The position numbers and the translations under genes were made by a program. From NCBI GenBank assembly GCA_001769215.1, contig MEOL01000034.1:124001-188000 (forward strand): a stretch of 64,000 nt of DNA, read 5' to 3'. Shown here in pieces: positions 1-10,151 of this stretch (positions are counted from its first letter, which is position 1; each line of letters starts with the position of its first letter). Source of the DNA: Bacteroidetes bacterium GWF2_41_31. GTDB lineage: Bacteria; Bacteroidota; Bacteroidia; Bacteroidales; F082. The notes beneath the pieces were generated by a model. It was not told the DNA's origin and ran no database searches. It was given only the letters and a program-made list of their open reading frames with translations.

Positions 1-13
1 TAAATATAATAGC

Positions 14-517
14 ATGGAACATATTGATAAAGCGGTTGAAATTTTAAAAACAGCCATCCTGCTTGAGCGCAAAGGAAAAGCTTTCTATACGCAAGTTGCA
101 CGACAAAGTGAAAGCAAATCGGCCAGAAAGATTTTTGAAATGATGGCAGAAGAGGAAGATGCCCATATTGGGTTTCTCGTCAGGCAATTTAAAAACTATG
201 CCGATCACCATGAATTTCTGGTGAGTGAAACTCCACACGAAGAGGAAGATGGCCACATCGAAATCTTAACCGAACAGATTAAAAAAGAAATTTCAGCCGC
301 CGGTTTCGAGGCTGCTGCCATTTCGGCTGCCATCGACTTCGAAAACCGTGCCATTGAGGTATATTCAGGCCGTGCCAGTGAAGCCACCAATCCCAATGAA
401 AAAGCATTGTACCAAATGTTGGCCAAATGGGAAGGCACGCATCACCAACTGCTCTATCAATTAAACGAAGACCTGAAAGAACAAATTTGGAACGACAACA
501 ATTTCTGGCCGTTCTAA
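14..517 (+). CDS. Rubrerythrin-like ferritin-family diiron protein
   Basis: A 167-residue four-helix-bundle protein, probably a cytoplasmic diiron peroxidase or iron-binding protein protecting against oxidative stress. The expected diiron ligands can be read: E18, the ExxH pair E48/H51 (EEEDAH), E110 (DFE) and a second ExxH, E140/H143 (WEGTHH). There is no C-terminal CxxC rubredoxin domain, so it is the short rubrerythrin-like form rather than full rubrerythrin. The ATG lies 13 bases from the window edge, so no promoter or upstream gene can be judged. The next gene is 80 bp downstream and metabolically unrelated. Family assignment is firm; electron donor and exact substrate are not visible. 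Confidence 0.85.
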   Translation: MEHIDKAVEILKTAILLERKGKAFYTQVARQSESKSARKIFEMMAEEEDAHIGFLVRQFKNYADHHEFLVSETPHEEEDGHIEILTEQIKKEISAAGFEAAAISAAIDFENRAIEVYSGRASEATNPNEKALYQMLAKWEGTHHQLLYQLNEDLKEQIWNDNNFWPF

Positions 518-597
518 CAGGGAATAATTCAAAGAAACAACTACGGCATCTGATTCGGTATCAGGGGTCAACTATTAATTAGTATAAATAAAGCTTA

Positions 598-1779
598 ATG
601 AATACAAAAGACAAAGGATTTACGTCCAAACTAGTTCATGCAGGAGGTATCAAAGACCCACTGGGAAGTGCGGTGACTCCCATTTACCAAACATCTACCT
701 TTAGTTTTGAAAGCGCCGATCATGGTGCCCGCTGTTTTAGCGGGGAAGAAAAAGGATATATCTATACCCGGTTGGGGAATCCCAACATTGAAGAATTGGA
801 GGTCACCGTTGCTGAATTGGAAAATGGGGCAGGGGGTGTGGCTACTTCTTCCGGAATGGCCGCTGTTAATACTGTTTACATGACCTTTCTGGGGCAGGGA
901 GATCACATAGTCAGCTCCAATGCGGTGTATGGTCCGTCACGAGGGATTTTGGAAAAACTGTATCCTAAATTTGGGGTAACCTCAACGTTTGTAGATACCA
1001 CGCGCATCGAAGAGATTGAAAAAGCCATCCGGCCCAACACGAAATTGCTCTATCTGGAAACTCCCGCCAATCCTACCATGGGAATTACCGATATCAAGGC
1101 TGCTTGTAAATTGGCCCATGCGCATCATATCCTGGTATGCGTTGATAACACATTTTGCAGCCCTTATCTGCAACGGCCTTTGGATTTGGGTGCAGACATC
1201 GTGTTGCATTCCATGACAAAATTTATCAATGGTCATGCCGATATCGTTGGAGGAATGATCGTTGCCAAAGATCAAAAAGTGGTGAGCGATCTCAAGTATG
1301 TGATGATGAACATGGGCTTCAACATGGATCCTCATCAAGCCTGGCTAACCCGCCGTGGACTCAAGACCCTTTCCATTCGCATGGACAGAGCCCAGGAAAA
1401 TTCACAAAAAGTAGCCGAATACCTGGAGTCACATCCAAAAGTAGCCTGGGTGCTGTACCCCGGACTTAAATCGCATCCACAATATCAGTTGGCTAAAGAG
1501 CAAATGGACGGACCCGGCGCCATGATTTCGTTCGGCGTAGTAGGCGGGCTTGAAGGGGGTAAAAAAGTAATGAACAATGTGCACCTGGCATTGCTGGCCG
1601 TTTCGTTGGGTGGAATCGAAACATTGATTCAACATCCGGCTTCCATGACTCATTCTAAACTCAGCAAGGAAGCGCGTATGGTTGCAGGCATCTCTGACGA
1701 GTTAATTCGTTTCTCGATTGGCATCGAAGACGTGGACGACATCATTGCCGATCTCGATCATGCCCTTTCGATGGTGTAA
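598..1779 (+). CDS. Methionine gamma-lyase / Cys-Met metabolism PLP enzyme
   Basis: A 393-residue fold-type I PLP enzyme of the Cys/Met metabolism family (trans-sulfuration enzymes), normal length. The PLP lysine is K208 in SMTKFINGH. VDNTFCSPYLQRPL and the closing segment GGIETLIQHPASMTHS (substrate carboxylate region) are family signatures. Methionine gamma-lyases usually carry Cys in the loop after the active-site Tyr-Gly; here it reads YGPSRG (residues 111-116), so that diagnostic Cys is missing. Overall resemblance is nearest to methionine gamma-lyase (methionine to methanethiol, ammonia and 2-oxobutyrate), but cystathionine gamma-lyase or O-acetylhomoserine sulfhydrylase activity is possible. 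It stands alone and is followed by a clear terminator. I see no SAM riboswitch in the 80-bp leader. Confidence 0.85.
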   Translation: MNTKDKGFTSKLVHAGGIKDPLGSAVTPIYQTSTFSFESADHGARCFSGEEKGYIYTRLGNPNIEELEVTVAELENGAGGVATSSGMAAVNTVYMTFLGQGDHIVSSNAVYGPSRGILEKLYPKFGVTSTFVDTTRIEEIEKAIRPNTKLLYLETPANPTMGITDIKAACKLAHAHHILVCVDNTFCSPYLQRPLDLGADIVLHSMTKFINGHADIVGGMIVAKDQKVVSDLKYVMMNMGFNMDPHQAWLTRRGLKTLSIRMDRAQENSQKVAEYLESHPKVAWVLYPGLKSHPQYQLAKEQMDGPGAMISFGVVGGLEGGKKVMNNVHLALLAVSLGGIETLIQHPASMTHSKLSKEARMVAGISDELIRFSIGIEDVDDIIADLDHALSMV

Positions 1780-1825
1780 ACCGGTTTGTTGTATTAGCCG
1801 TATTTAAACCAACTGTGATAAATTG

Positions 1826-1862
1826 AAAAATCAGCAGGATTACTTACTGCTGATTTTTTTTT
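1826..1862 (+). terminator. Rho-independent terminator of the PLP enzyme gene
   Basis: A 12-bp stem (AAAAATCAGCAG at 1826-1837 with CTGCTGATTTTT at 1847-1858), 9-base loop and a run of T. It lies 47 bp after the stop codon. Confidence 0.9.
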
Positions 1863-1934
1863 GAATTTATTTTGAAACGTAAAATCATGCACTTCATTTG
1901 GTAATTCATCCCTTTATGATACCTCTTTTATTCA

Positions 1935-1965
1935 TTTGCCCATTAAAGGAATTATAGTACTTTCG
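1935..1965 (+). promoter_or_regulatory. Bacteroidota-type promoter of the patatin gene
   Basis: TTTG at 1935-1938 and TACTTTCG at 1958-1965, 19 bp apart, near the Bacteroidota -33/-7 consensus TTG-N19-TAnnTTTG. The patatin start codon follows 38 bp later. Confidence 0.55.
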
Positions 1966-2002
1966 TTTTGCTAAAAACATCGTAACATTATTATTAATTA
2001 AA

Positions 2003-4294
2003 ATGAACTGGTTCCGATTAAACTTGTTGTATTGCGTATTCTTTTTTCTTAATATTGCTCAAGGTCAGCAGGTTGCTGTAGTTTTAAGTGGAGGAGGTGC
2101 CAAAGCCTTTTCTCATATTGGGGTGTTGATGGCGCTCGAAGAAAATGACATTCCCATCGATTATGTTGTTGGTAATTCCATGGGGGCACTTATTGGGGCA
2201 CTTTATGCATCAGGCTATAGTCCCGTAGAAATTCAGGCCATGCTTACTGATCCGGCTTTTATTAGCCTGAATAAGCTGAACGATGAACGAAAGGTTCGGT
2301 TTTATCAACACAAAGAACCCAATGCTTCATTTGCTTCCTTTCCATTTTATATTCAAAATGGCCTGCGTTTTGACATTCCCTTCAAGAGGTATGATTTACA
2401 ATACGTTGATTTTAAGATGATGAGCGCCTTTGCTACTGCAACAGCAGCAGCCAATTATCAATTCGACAGCCTGATGGTTCCTTTCAGATGCGTTGCTGCC
2501 GACATTGATTCGAGCAATCTGGTTGTCTTTAGAGATGGCAACCTGGCAAAGGCAGTGCGCGCATCCATGACATTTCCACTTTTCATCCGGCCAGTTGAAA
2601 TTAAGGGAAAAATGCTTTTTGATGGTGGTATGTACAACAATTTTCCGGTAGATATTACATTTGAAGAGTTTAATCCCGATTTTATTATCGGAAGCAAAGC
2701 GGTCAGAAATTTTTCAAAAGCCAATCCCGACGATCTGGTGTCGCTGCTCCAGAATATGCTCATGCAAAAGGCCAATTATACAATCGATTCAGCTGTCGGG
2801 TTTCTGATTGAAACCACATGCGGAGACGAAGGTATTTTTCATTTTTCACGTATCCAGGAATACATCGATAGTGGTTATGTGGCTGCCACACGCATGATGC
2901 CGGAATTAAAGAAAAGGCTGCCTCATTCGCATTCAAAAGCCTCAAAAGCTGAACTTCGCCAGAAATTTACCGCCAAAAAGCCAAATGCCTATGTGAATAA
3001 AGTGAAATTTTTAGGTGTAAATGATGCCCAGCAACAATATTTTCAACAGATTTTAGGATTGAAAAAACAGCCGGGCTTTAACCTGGAAACCATTGATCAT
3101 TTATTTGTGAAACTACATCGGAATGAAAATGTAAAAAGTGTTTATCCTTCTCTAATCTATTATCCTCATAGCAAGGGAAATGAGTTGGAATTGGAGATCA
3201 ACCTGGCCGATCCGTTGGCAGTCGATATAGGAGGTTATATTTCTTCGTCCGGCGTAAATGAAGGCTATGTTGGGCTGGATTATATGCGTTTGGGAAAAAC
3301 AGCCAAACACTTTTCAGCAAGTGCCAACTTTGGAACATTTTATAACAGCGTTGCGGGATCGGCCCGAATTGAGTTTCCTGCCAAGACGCCTCTTATAATA
3401 CAGGCTCATTTTTCAACTTCCAGAAAAAATTATTTTAGTAATGCACGCTATTTTTTTGAAGACCAGTTCCCGGCATACATCCTCCTTGACGAAAATTATT
3501 TTGAATTGGCAGGGATTGTCCCGGCAAAGCAGAATGGATTGTTTACCCTGGGTTTCAGTAACCTGAATTTGAATTTCCGGTATTATCAGGACAACTATTT
3601 TTCGCGCAACGATACCTCGGACGTCTCCAACTTTTATTTTGCCACCCCTTTTATTGAATATGAATATGAAACCCTGAACAGAAAGCAGTTCGCATCGAGG
3701 GGCAGGTACCTGCTGATGGGTTTAAATACCTATTTTGGTACTGAACATACCATTCCGGGTAGTAAGAGCGAAGGGTCAATGGAGGTAAAACGTGATTTGA
3801 ATTTTTACAGTCTGGTTGTTCGGTATCAACAATATTGGAAGATAGCTTCCCTCGTAAATATGGGAATTTCCTTTGATTTGGATGTTTCTAACAAGCCCGT
3901 CCTGTCGAATTATGTTTCCAGTTTGCTTCTCTCATCGCCTTTTGAACCACTGGAAATAATGAAAACAAAGTTTTTGGAGAGTTACAGGGCACCTTCCTCA
4001 GGAGGATTTGGACTAATCACTATTTTTGAGCTCAACCGGCAATTTGAATTGAGGATAAATGGATATCTTTATGTTCCATACCAAAAGATTATATTGGCCG
4101 ATAATGGAAGAACTCCCCTGTTGAGCGAACCCTTTTCTCATCATAACGTGGCCGCGTCAACCCAGCTTGTTTATCATCCCCCGATCGGGGTTATTAGTGC
4201 CAGCGTTAATTATCTTGATCAGCAGGGACAGAAGTTTGGATTTTTACTCAATTTGGGATATTTGCTGTTTAATAAATCCAGATTTTATCGTTGA
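2003..4294 (+). CDS. Patatin-like phospholipase fused to outer-membrane beta-barrel
   Basis: A 763-residue two-part exported protein. Residues 1-21 are a signal peptide. Residues 24-310 are a patatin lipase domain with the oxyanion loop SGGGAKAFSHIG (29-40), nucleophile S59 in GNSMG and the dyad Asp D207 in DGGMYNN. Residues about 330-400 look like one POTRA domain, and the rest is a repetitive, aromatic-rich beta-barrel of the BamA/TpsB (bacterial surface antigen) type. This matches the PlpD-like class, where the barrel sits in the outer membrane and the lipase is carried with it. It is a single-gene transcription unit. A lipid or phospholipid substrate is inferred from the family. Confidence 0.88.
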   Translation: MNWFRLNLLYCVFFFLNIAQGQQVAVVLSGGGAKAFSHIGVLMALEENDIPIDYVVGNSMGALIGALYASGYSPVEIQAMLTDPAFISLNKLNDERKVRFYQHKEPNASFASFPFYIQNGLRFDIPFKRYDLQYVDFKMMSAFATATAAANYQFDSLMVPFRCVAADIDSSNLVVFRDGNLAKAVRASMTFPLFIRPVEIKGKMLFDGGMYNNFPVDITFEEFNPDFIIGSKAVRNFSKANPDDLVSLLQNMLMQKANYTIDSAVGFLIETTCGDEGIFHFSRIQEYIDSGYVAATRMMPELKKRLPHSHSKASKAELRQKFTAKKPNAYVNKVKFLGVNDAQQQYFQQILGLKKQPGFNLETIDHLFVKLHRNENVKSVYPSLIYYPHSKGNELELEINLADPLAVDIGGYISSSGVNEGYVGLDYMRLGKTAKHFSASANFGTFYNSVAGSARIEFPAKTPLIIQAHFSTSRKNYFSNARYFFEDQFPAYILLDENYFELAGIVPAKQNGLFTLGFSNLNLNFRYYQDNYFSRNDTSDVSNFYFATPFIEYEYETLNRKQFASRGRYLLMGLNTYFGTEHTIPGSKSEGSMEVKRDLNFYSLVVRYQQYWKIASLVNMGISFDLDVSNKPVLSNYVSSLLLSSPFEPLEIMKTKFLESYRAPSSGGFGLITIFELNRQFELRINGYLYVPYQKIILADNGRTPLLSEPFSHHNVAASTQLVYHPPIGVISASVNYLDQQGQKFGFLLNLGYLLFNKSRFYR

Positions 4295-4426
4295 AAACAG
4301 GTTCGGGTACCCCCTGAACGAAGCCCTGTTTTTGCATCCTGACATCTGTAAAGCAGGCCGGTTATTAGAATCGGTTTAAACAAACGAATTATAGGTTAAA
4401 CCTTTAAGGTCGTATGTTTTATTTGC

Positions 4427-4434
4427 TATTTTTG
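4427..4434 (+). promoter_or_regulatory. -7 element (TATTTTTG) upstream of DUF349 gene
   Basis: A perfect TAnnTTTG element 90 bp before the DUF349 start codon. No clear TTG lies at the -33 distance, so this rests on the -7 box alone. Confidence 0.5.
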
Positions 4435-4523
4435 TCACTTGATAAAACGATTTAAAGTTACCTGAACTGAAAACTATGTACCGTAAGCCAAATAGCCCAT
4501 CGGACTCAAACAATTGATATTAA

Positions 4524-6563
4524 ATGGAAACCAAGATTCAACCTGATCAAAATCCCGAGGGACTCCAAACGACAGAGTCACAAGAGGATATGTCTCTTTC
4601 GACACCTGTGGTAGTCGACGACACCAAAATTTCACAAATCTCATCCGAAGAAAAACAATGGATTTCGGAAGCTCTTACTATCGGTCATCCTTCACCTAGT
4701 TCAACTTCTCCGGTTGAGACGGTTACACCACCAGAACCAAAGGAAGTTCAACATCAAGGGCCCCAAATAAGTGGCTCCGAACGGAGGATTATTGTAAGAT
4801 TACTCCGGGGCAACTCCGCCACTGTTGATGAATACCTGGATTATACCAGCGAAGAAATCAATTATAACGACCTAAATAAACAGGAACTTGTTGATTTACT
4901 TGAAGATGCGGTGCAGGAGGGTGATTTTGAAGTAGTGAAGTCTCAGGTTACAAAAATTAATGCCGCATTACGCAAAATTGTTAAGGAGGAACACGATAAA
5001 GAACGGCATGAATTTGTTACAAATGGAGGTAAAGAAGAAGAGTTTGTTCCTGTTGAAGATTCATTGGATATCCGTTTTCGTGAAGCATTTAATCAATACA
5101 AGCAAAACAAGGCCCGTCATTCAGAGGAAGCTGAAAAAGTAAAAGTTCTCAATCTACAACGTAAGCTCGATTTGCTGGAAGAGTTAAAAGCGCTGATTAA
5201 CTCTGAAGAAACACTGAAGAAGACGTATGACGAGTTTAAAAATCTTCAGGATACCTGGAAAGAAATTGGCATGGTGCCTGCTGCCGAATTACGCAATTTG
5301 TGGCAGAATTATCATTTTTTGGTGGAGAAGTTCTTCGATAAAGTTCGGATAAACAAAGAATTACGTGATCTGGACATGAAAAAGAACATGGAACAGAAAA
5401 TTGAACTTTGCGAAAAAGCCGAAGAACTTTTGATGGAAAAATCCATTATAAAGTCGTTTAAATTACTTCAACATTACCATGAAAAATGGCGCGAAGTGGG
5501 TCCTGTGCCTTCCGACGTGAAAGAAGATATTTGGGAACGGTTTAAAGGGGCTTCAGATAAAATCAATCAACGCAGAAAAGATCATTATAAAGAATTACAA
5601 GGACAGCAACAGTCGAATTTCAATGCAAAAAGGGCTTTGGTTGAAAAAGCAGAGGAAATATTAGCAATCACACCCGAATCGCTAAAAGATTGGCAGAGCA
5701 AAACAGATCAGGTAAATGAACTGGTTAGGATGTGGAAGTCCATCGGGAGGGCTCCCAATGAGCATAACGATGAGGTGTGGCAGCAATTCAGGGAAAAACT
5801 GGATGGATTTTTTACCACCCGTCGCAATTATCTGAACGAACTTAAAGATCAACAAATAAACAACTACAACCTGAAACTTGATCTGTGTGTTCGCGCCGAA
5901 TCGTTTGCTGAAAGTGAAGATTGGAAAGAGATAACCCGCGAACTCATCAACTTGCAGAAAGAGTGGAAGAAAATTGGGCCTGTACCAAGAAAACATTCCG
6001 ACAAGATCTGGAAAAGGTTTAGGTCAGCCTGCGATCAGTTCTTTGAAAGAAAATCATCACATTTTAAAAATCAACATGGTTTTGAAGAAGAAAATCTGAA
6101 GAAAAAGCAGGAACTGGTTGCTAAAATCGTGGGCTTCGAAATGCAAAACCAAAAATCGGCCGATATGGAAGCCTTGAATGGTTTTCAAAGAGAATGGGTC
6201 GAAATTGGTCATGTGCCATTTCAGATGAAAGATAAAATTCAACACGAATACCGCGAGGCCATCGACAACCTCATGAACAAAATGCATTTGAGTAAATCAG
6301 AAGCAATTGTCACGGATTTTAAATCCAGGGTGGAGTCGCTTAAAACAGGCCCTGAGGCCGACCGTAAGTTATATCAGGAACGCAATGCGCTGGCCATTAA
6401 AATGAAACGAATTCAGGACGATGTGATGTTGTGGGAAAATAACATTGGGTTCTTTTCTAATTCTAAACAGGCCAATAAACTAAAAATGGAATTTGAAAAT
6501 AAAATAGAAAGAGCGAAGCAGGAACTCGCCTTGATGAAGGAACAATTAAGATTGCTTAACTAA
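4524..6563 (+). CDS. DUF349 repeat protein
   Basis: A 679-residue acidic, largely helical cytoplasmic protein. After a low-complexity, Ser/Pro/Glu-rich N-terminus (about 1-90), it carries five DUF349 repeats, each marked by a W-x-x-[IV]-G-x-[VA]-P turn: [32 protein letters not shown] and WVEIGHVP. Long charged helices lie between repeats and a coiled-coil tail closes the protein. No catalytic motif or membrane segment is visible. The family is widespread in Bacteroidota and its role is unknown to me. The stop codon is one base before the GTG of chorismate synthase, so the two are probably co-transcribed. Confidence 0.85.
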   Translation: METKIQPDQNPEGLQTTESQEDMSLSTPVVVDDTKISQISSEEKQWISEALTIGHPSPSSTSPVETVTPPEPKEVQHQGPQISGSERRIIVRLLRGNSATVDEYLDYTSEEINYNDLNKQELVDLLEDAVQEGDFEVVKSQVTKINAALRKIVKEEHDKERHEFVTNGGKEEEFVPVEDSLDIRFREAFNQYKQNKARHSEEAEKVKVLNLQRKLDLLEELKALINSEETLKKTYDEFKNLQDTWKEIGMVPAAELRNLWQNYHFLVEKFFDKVRINKELRDLDMKKNMEQKIELCEKAEELLMEKSIIKSFKLLQHYHEKWREVGPVPSDVKEDIWERFKGASDKINQRRKDHYKELQGQQQSNFNAKRALVEKAEEILAITPESLKDWQSKTDQVNELVRMWKSIGRAPNEHNDEVWQQFREKLDGFFTTRRNYLNELKDQQINNYNLKLDLCVRAESFAESEDWKEITRELINLQKEWKKIGPVPRKHSDKIWKRFRSACDQFFERKSSHFKNQHGFEEENLKKKQELVAKIVGFEMQNQKSADMEALNGFQREWVEIGHVPFQMKDKIQHEYREAIDNLMNKMHLSKSEAIVTDFKSRVESLKTGPEADRKLYQERNALAIKMKRIQDDVMLWENNIGFFSNSKQANKLKMEFENKIERAKQELALMKEQLRLLN

Positions 6564-6564
6564 A

Positions 6565-7644
6565 GTGGCAGGAAATATTTTTGGAAATTTTCTACAACTG
6601 GCCTCTTTTGGTGAGTCGCATGGTGTGGCCATCGGAGGGGTACTTGATGGTTTTCCTTCGGGAATAACGATTGATTTTGAGCAAATTACTTTTGAACTAA
6701 ATCGCAGACGACCCGGCCAGTCACAATGGGTGAGCAGCCGCAATGAACCTGATGAGGTGGAATTTTTGTCGGGTATTTATAAGAAAGTCTCATTGGGGAC
6801 ACCCATTGCGTTTATCATTCGGAATACAAACCAACAACCTAACGACTACGAACATCTGGAAGATGTTTTTCGACCATCACATGCCGACTTTACTTACCAG
6901 ACAAAATATGGAGTTCGCGACCATCGGGGCGGCGGCCGTGCTTCGGCACGCGAAACCAGTGCCAGGGTAGTAGCCGGGGCATTGGCGAAACAAATGTTAG
7001 CAAAAGCAGGCATTACCTTACAGGCATACGTGAACAGAATTGGCACTGTGGCCATTGATCAACCTTATCATGATCTTGATTTAAGTCAAACAGAAAAGTC
7101 ACCCTTGCGCTGCCCTGATCCTGAAATTTCATCTGCCATGGAAGAGGCCATTTCCATTGCTGCCAAAACAGGTGACACTTTAGGAGGAGAAATCATTTGT
7201 ATCATACATCAGGTTCCAGTTGGTTTAGGTGAACCTGTGTTTAATAAGCTGCATGCCGATCTGGCCAGGGCCATCATGGGCATCAACGCGGTAAAGGGTT
7301 TTGAAATTGGATCCGGTTTCAAGGCTGCCTCTATGACGGGCTCGGAGCACAATGACTTGTTTGTCGAGGAAAACGAAAAAGTTCATACCCTTACCAACTT
7401 TTCGGGAGGTATTCAGGGCGGTATTTCCAACGGAGAGGATATATATTTTCGGGTGGCATTTAAGCCCGTGGCCACACTGATGAAACCGCAGCAATCCATT
7501 GACAAAGAGGGAAATCAGGTGATTGTTAAGGGCAAAGGCCGACATGATGTAACCGTTGTGCCAAGGGCTGTTCCCATCGTTGAAGCCATGGCTGCGTTGG
7601 TGATAGCCGATCATTTCCTGATGAGCAGGATGGCCCGGTTTTAG
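6565..7644 (+). CDS. aroC: Chorismate synthase
   Basis: Converts 5-enolpyruvylshikimate-3-phosphate to chorismate, the last shared step of aromatic amino acid synthesis, using reduced FMN. 359 residues, the normal length. Signatures are [18 protein letters not shown] at the N-terminus (FGESHG, with the conserved His), [20 protein letters not shown] near 110-130 and the C-terminal [16 protein letters not shown] block. The start is GTG, one base after the DUF349 stop codon; MAGNIFG is the expected N-terminus and no upstream ATG is available. No other shikimate-pathway gene is in the window. A strong terminator follows. Confidence 0.97.
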   Translation: MAGNIFGNFLQLASFGESHGVAIGGVLDGFPSGITIDFEQITFELNRRRPGQSQWVSSRNEPDEVEFLSGIYKKVSLGTPIAFIIRNTNQQPNDYEHLEDVFRPSHADFTYQTKYGVRDHRGGGRASARETSARVVAGALAKQMLAKAGITLQAYVNRIGTVAIDQPYHDLDLSQTEKSPLRCPDPEISSAMEEAISIAAKTGDTLGGEIICIIHQVPVGLGEPVFNKLHADLARAIMGINAVKGFEIGSGFKAASMTGSEHNDLFVEENEKVHTLTNFSGGIQGGISNGEDIYFRVAFKPVATLMKPQQSIDKEGNQVIVKGKGRHDVTVVPRAVPIVEAMAALVIADHFLMSRMARF

Positions 7645-7686
7645 TCCGCAGTTGATATTGATTTCTTCCTCACCAGGATATACACA

Positions 7687-7730
7687 AACAAAAAAAAGAG
7701 CGGATTTAAAATAAACCCGCTCTTTTTTAA
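7687..7730. terminator. Bidirectional terminator between aroC and the C10 protease
   Basis: An A-rich run, GAGCGG at 7698-7703, a short loop and CCGCTC at 7717-7722, then TTTTTT. The A/T tracts on both sides make it symmetrical, so it can end aroC (+) and the convergent protease gene (-). Confidence 0.85.
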
Positions 7731-7742
7731 TTTTGGTATTGA

Positions 7743-9839
7743 CTATTGCAACACAATTTTTTTGACCGTGGTACCTTTTTGGCTGATGATGCTCAGCAAA
7801 TAAACTCCTTTTGCCTGATCGCCCAAGTCAAAAGTGTTTGAATAGTTCCCGCTGAATGAACCCGGTTGTTCATCGAATATTACCTGTCCGTTGATGTTGG
7901 TCAACCTGATTTGCAGTTTATCTGCTTTTTCAGCATCGAAGCTCAGTTTAAGCTGACCGGTAGTTGGATTTGGATAAATTGACAGATTTTCGTAAACAAT
8001 TGGCTCATCTACTCCAACACCATCGATGGTGTAAGTAATCGACCAACCCGGATTGTTGTGGTACCCGTTTGTTCCCCAGGTCATAAAAATGAGGTCGGTT
8101 TCCACTTCGATAGGTTCGGGAAGAATATTACCCGAATACTCACCAATTATTTGGCTGTTACCATCATAAACGGTCAGTTTGTCTGATAATGCTTCGGTAT
8201 TGAACTCGGTGAAATCCAGACGATATTGAACACCTTCAGGGTGTTGGATCATATAAATACATGTGGCGAGGTTATTATAATAGAAACTTCCACTTCCATC
8301 GGTGATGGTGCCGGTTGCATCTGTAAAAACTTGTGTGCCTGTGCAATAAGTTGGCAATACACTGGTGTATTCAATATTAAAGCCTGCACCGGTTCCGGTG
8401 GTGGTAAAGGTTACCAATACTTCATTTCCTGTGGAAGAAAAATCTTCAAGACTCGGATCATCACCCGAATACTCACCCAATAATGGAGCACTGGTGCTGT
8501 TTCCATCATAAATTCTTACTACATCACTTGCCGCAGTGCTAAACTGAACAAAATGAAGATTGATTTTTGTAACAGAATCTTGTTCTGTTTGAGGAGAGAT
8601 GAGCCATTGAGCGTTCATTCCTGAAGGATAATCTTCAACCGGCCCGCTTCCATCGGTAAATGAGCCGGCAATAAACCCCAGCTCGGTCAACCCACTGGCA
8701 AGATAGGGATAATTGGCATCGGCCGGAAAAAAGTTACGGATCATCCCTTGTTGTTGGTTGTAACCATTTACATCAGTCAGGGTGTAATATCCGTTCCCGG
8801 AACCACTCCAGCCAAAGTTGAAATGGAAATAATCATCATCCTGATATCCATCACATCCAAAAGCATGTCCGCCTTCACTTGATCGTCCTGAATAGTAAAT
8901 CGGGCGGCTTGCATCAATTTCACTTTTCACGTTATTAGTCCATGCTACAGAGGTGTAACTTGCTTTTTGAATGTATTGAGCCGAGGGGCTGTAACCAAAA
9001 TGGGAGCTTATAGCTTCAGGAACGTCAGTACTGTAGGCGCCTGAACCATCAGGGTAGCCATCAAACTGCATATCCACGCTAACGGCGGCATGATAACCAA
9101 TTTTGGCCATTTCCCAGATATATTTGTTGTTGATGGCATCCTGCATTCCATCCCAGTTGTAGGTGGTGGCACCATAATCTACAAATTGTGTACCGTAAGG
9201 ATAAATGTAGTAACTGTGCTGACCACTTCCTTGTAAAGGATATCTCCAGTAATGCATGATCATCGACATGGCAGTTGCCACACAACCAACAAAAACGTGA
9301 CCACCGGGACCTGTTGCATCTTCAGGGCACATCATATTGTATGGACTGTCCTGATTCCAGGTCGAGGTAAGCAAAGGTTCAACAGCACGGTCGCCACGGA
9401 GATTTAAACCGGATGGCTCATTGGTCATCAAACGCTGCCATGAAGCAGTTGTTTCACTATTGGCTTCCAGGTCGTTTTCCTGAACGAATTTAACCTGATC
9501 AGCATAATTTTGCATGTAACTTCTGAAATTTTCCGCCTGTAATTCTTTCGAGGGGAATGATCCCGTATAGTTGTATCCCAAAACCGGAACCAGGACATCA
9601 TCGGCTGCAACTACCACCCACCCATCTTCAAAATTGATGACATAATATGCCTGATCAATTAAAAAAGATTCTTTGATACTCAGGTCATGATAGTTTATGG
9701 CCTCACCATATTGGTTCGATTTTTCAAAAAAGAAATTTACAGCCACCTGCTCGGCGGTCGACATGGAAATGTTTTTGGCAAATAGGCTTGCAGTAAAAGC
9801 AACAAGAATAAAAATACCAAGTAAAATTTTTGATTTCAT
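7743..9839 (-). CDS. Secreted C10 (streptopain-type) cysteine peptidase with CUB-like domains and T9SS tail
   Basis: I place the start at the ATG giving MKSKILLGIFILVAF, a good signal peptide; an in-frame ATG 78 bp upstream adds an unlikely leader. The mature layout of 698 residues is: Spi-type inhibitory pro-domain (about 25-130), C10 catalytic domain with nucleophile C186 (VGCVATAMS) and His325 (GGHAFGCDGY), two CUB-like beta-sandwich domains with YDGNS motifs (about 370-600), and a C-terminal T9SS type A sorting domain (YPNPTTGQL followed by a beta-rich tail). It should be exported, activated and attached to or released from the cell surface. Its role is protein degradation; substrate is not visible. 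Single-gene unit with a TATATTTG element 37 bp upstream. Confidence 0.93.
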   Translation of the reverse strand: MKSKILLGIFILVAFTASLFAKNISMSTAEQVAVNFFFEKSNQYGEAINYHDLSIKESFLIDQAYYVINFEDGWVVVAADDVLVPVLGYNYTGSFPSKELQAENFRSYMQNYADQVKFVQENDLEANSETTASWQRLMTNEPSGLNLRGDRAVEPLLTSTWNQDSPYNMMCPEDATGPGGHVFVGCVATAMSMIMHYWRYPLQGSGQHSYYIYPYGTQFVDYGATTYNWDGMQDAINNKYIWEMAKIGYHAAVSVDMQFDGYPDGSGAYSTDVPEAISSHFGYSPSAQYIQKASYTSVAWTNNVKSEIDASRPIYYSGRSSEGGHAFGCDGYQDDDYFHFNFGWSGSGNGYYTLTDVNGYNQQQGMIRNFFPADANYPYLASGLTELGFIAGSFTDGSGPVEDYPSGMNAQWLISPQTEQDSVTKINLHFVQFSTAASDVVRIYDGNSTSAPLLGEYSGDDPSLEDFSSTGNEVLVTFTTTGTGAGFNIEYTSVLPTYCTGTQVFTDATGTITDGSGSFYYNNLATCIYMIQHPEGVQYRLDFTEFNTEALSDKLTVYDGNSQIIGEYSGNILPEPIEVETDLIFMTWGTNGYHNNPGWSITYTIDGVGVDEPIVYENLSIYPNPTTGQLKLSFDAEKADKLQIRLTNINGQVIFDEQPGSFSGNYSNTFDLGDQAKGVYLLSIISQKGTTVKKIVLQ

Positions 9840-9875
9840 AGTGATCTGATTAATTTGATTATAAAATATCCCTGG

Positions 9876-9883
9876 CAAATATA
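9876..9883 (-). promoter_or_regulatory. -7 element (TATATTTG) of the C10 protease gene
   Basis: On the minus strand this reads TATATTTG, a perfect TAnnTTTG box 37 bp from the chosen start. It also supports the shorter start, because the longer ORF would begin upstream of this box. Confidence 0.55.
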
Positions 9884-10010
9884 CCTTTTTTAAAATTAAT
9901 TGAAGGTACAAATCCAATAGAATGACAAAAAAAAGTGTAAAAAGTTGTATGTCCGTCAGACGTTTGCACAGCTTTACAAGAAGGGAGCCATATTATATGA
10001 AGGGTTTTAG

Positions 10011-10018
10011 TATTTTTG
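10011..10018 (+). promoter_or_regulatory. -7 element (TATTTTTG) upstream of hutI
   Basis: A perfect TAnnTTTG box 133 bp before hutI, in the 312-bp divergent region between the protease gene and hutI. No other gene is seen in that region. Confidence 0.4.
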
Positions 10019-10151
10019 CAATGATCGATTCGGGGTGAATGCTATAATAGCCTGATAACAAAATAGCCGGTTACCAATTTGTCCACGAAAGAGAATCTAT
10101 TGCAATAAAGAAGTCGAAAAATGTAACGTGTTTCTAAAGAAATTAATATAG

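Noticed and set aside
518-597. SAM riboswitch before the methionine gamma-lyase-type gene
   Set aside because: The 80-bp leader is too short for the known SAM classes and shows no fitting stems.
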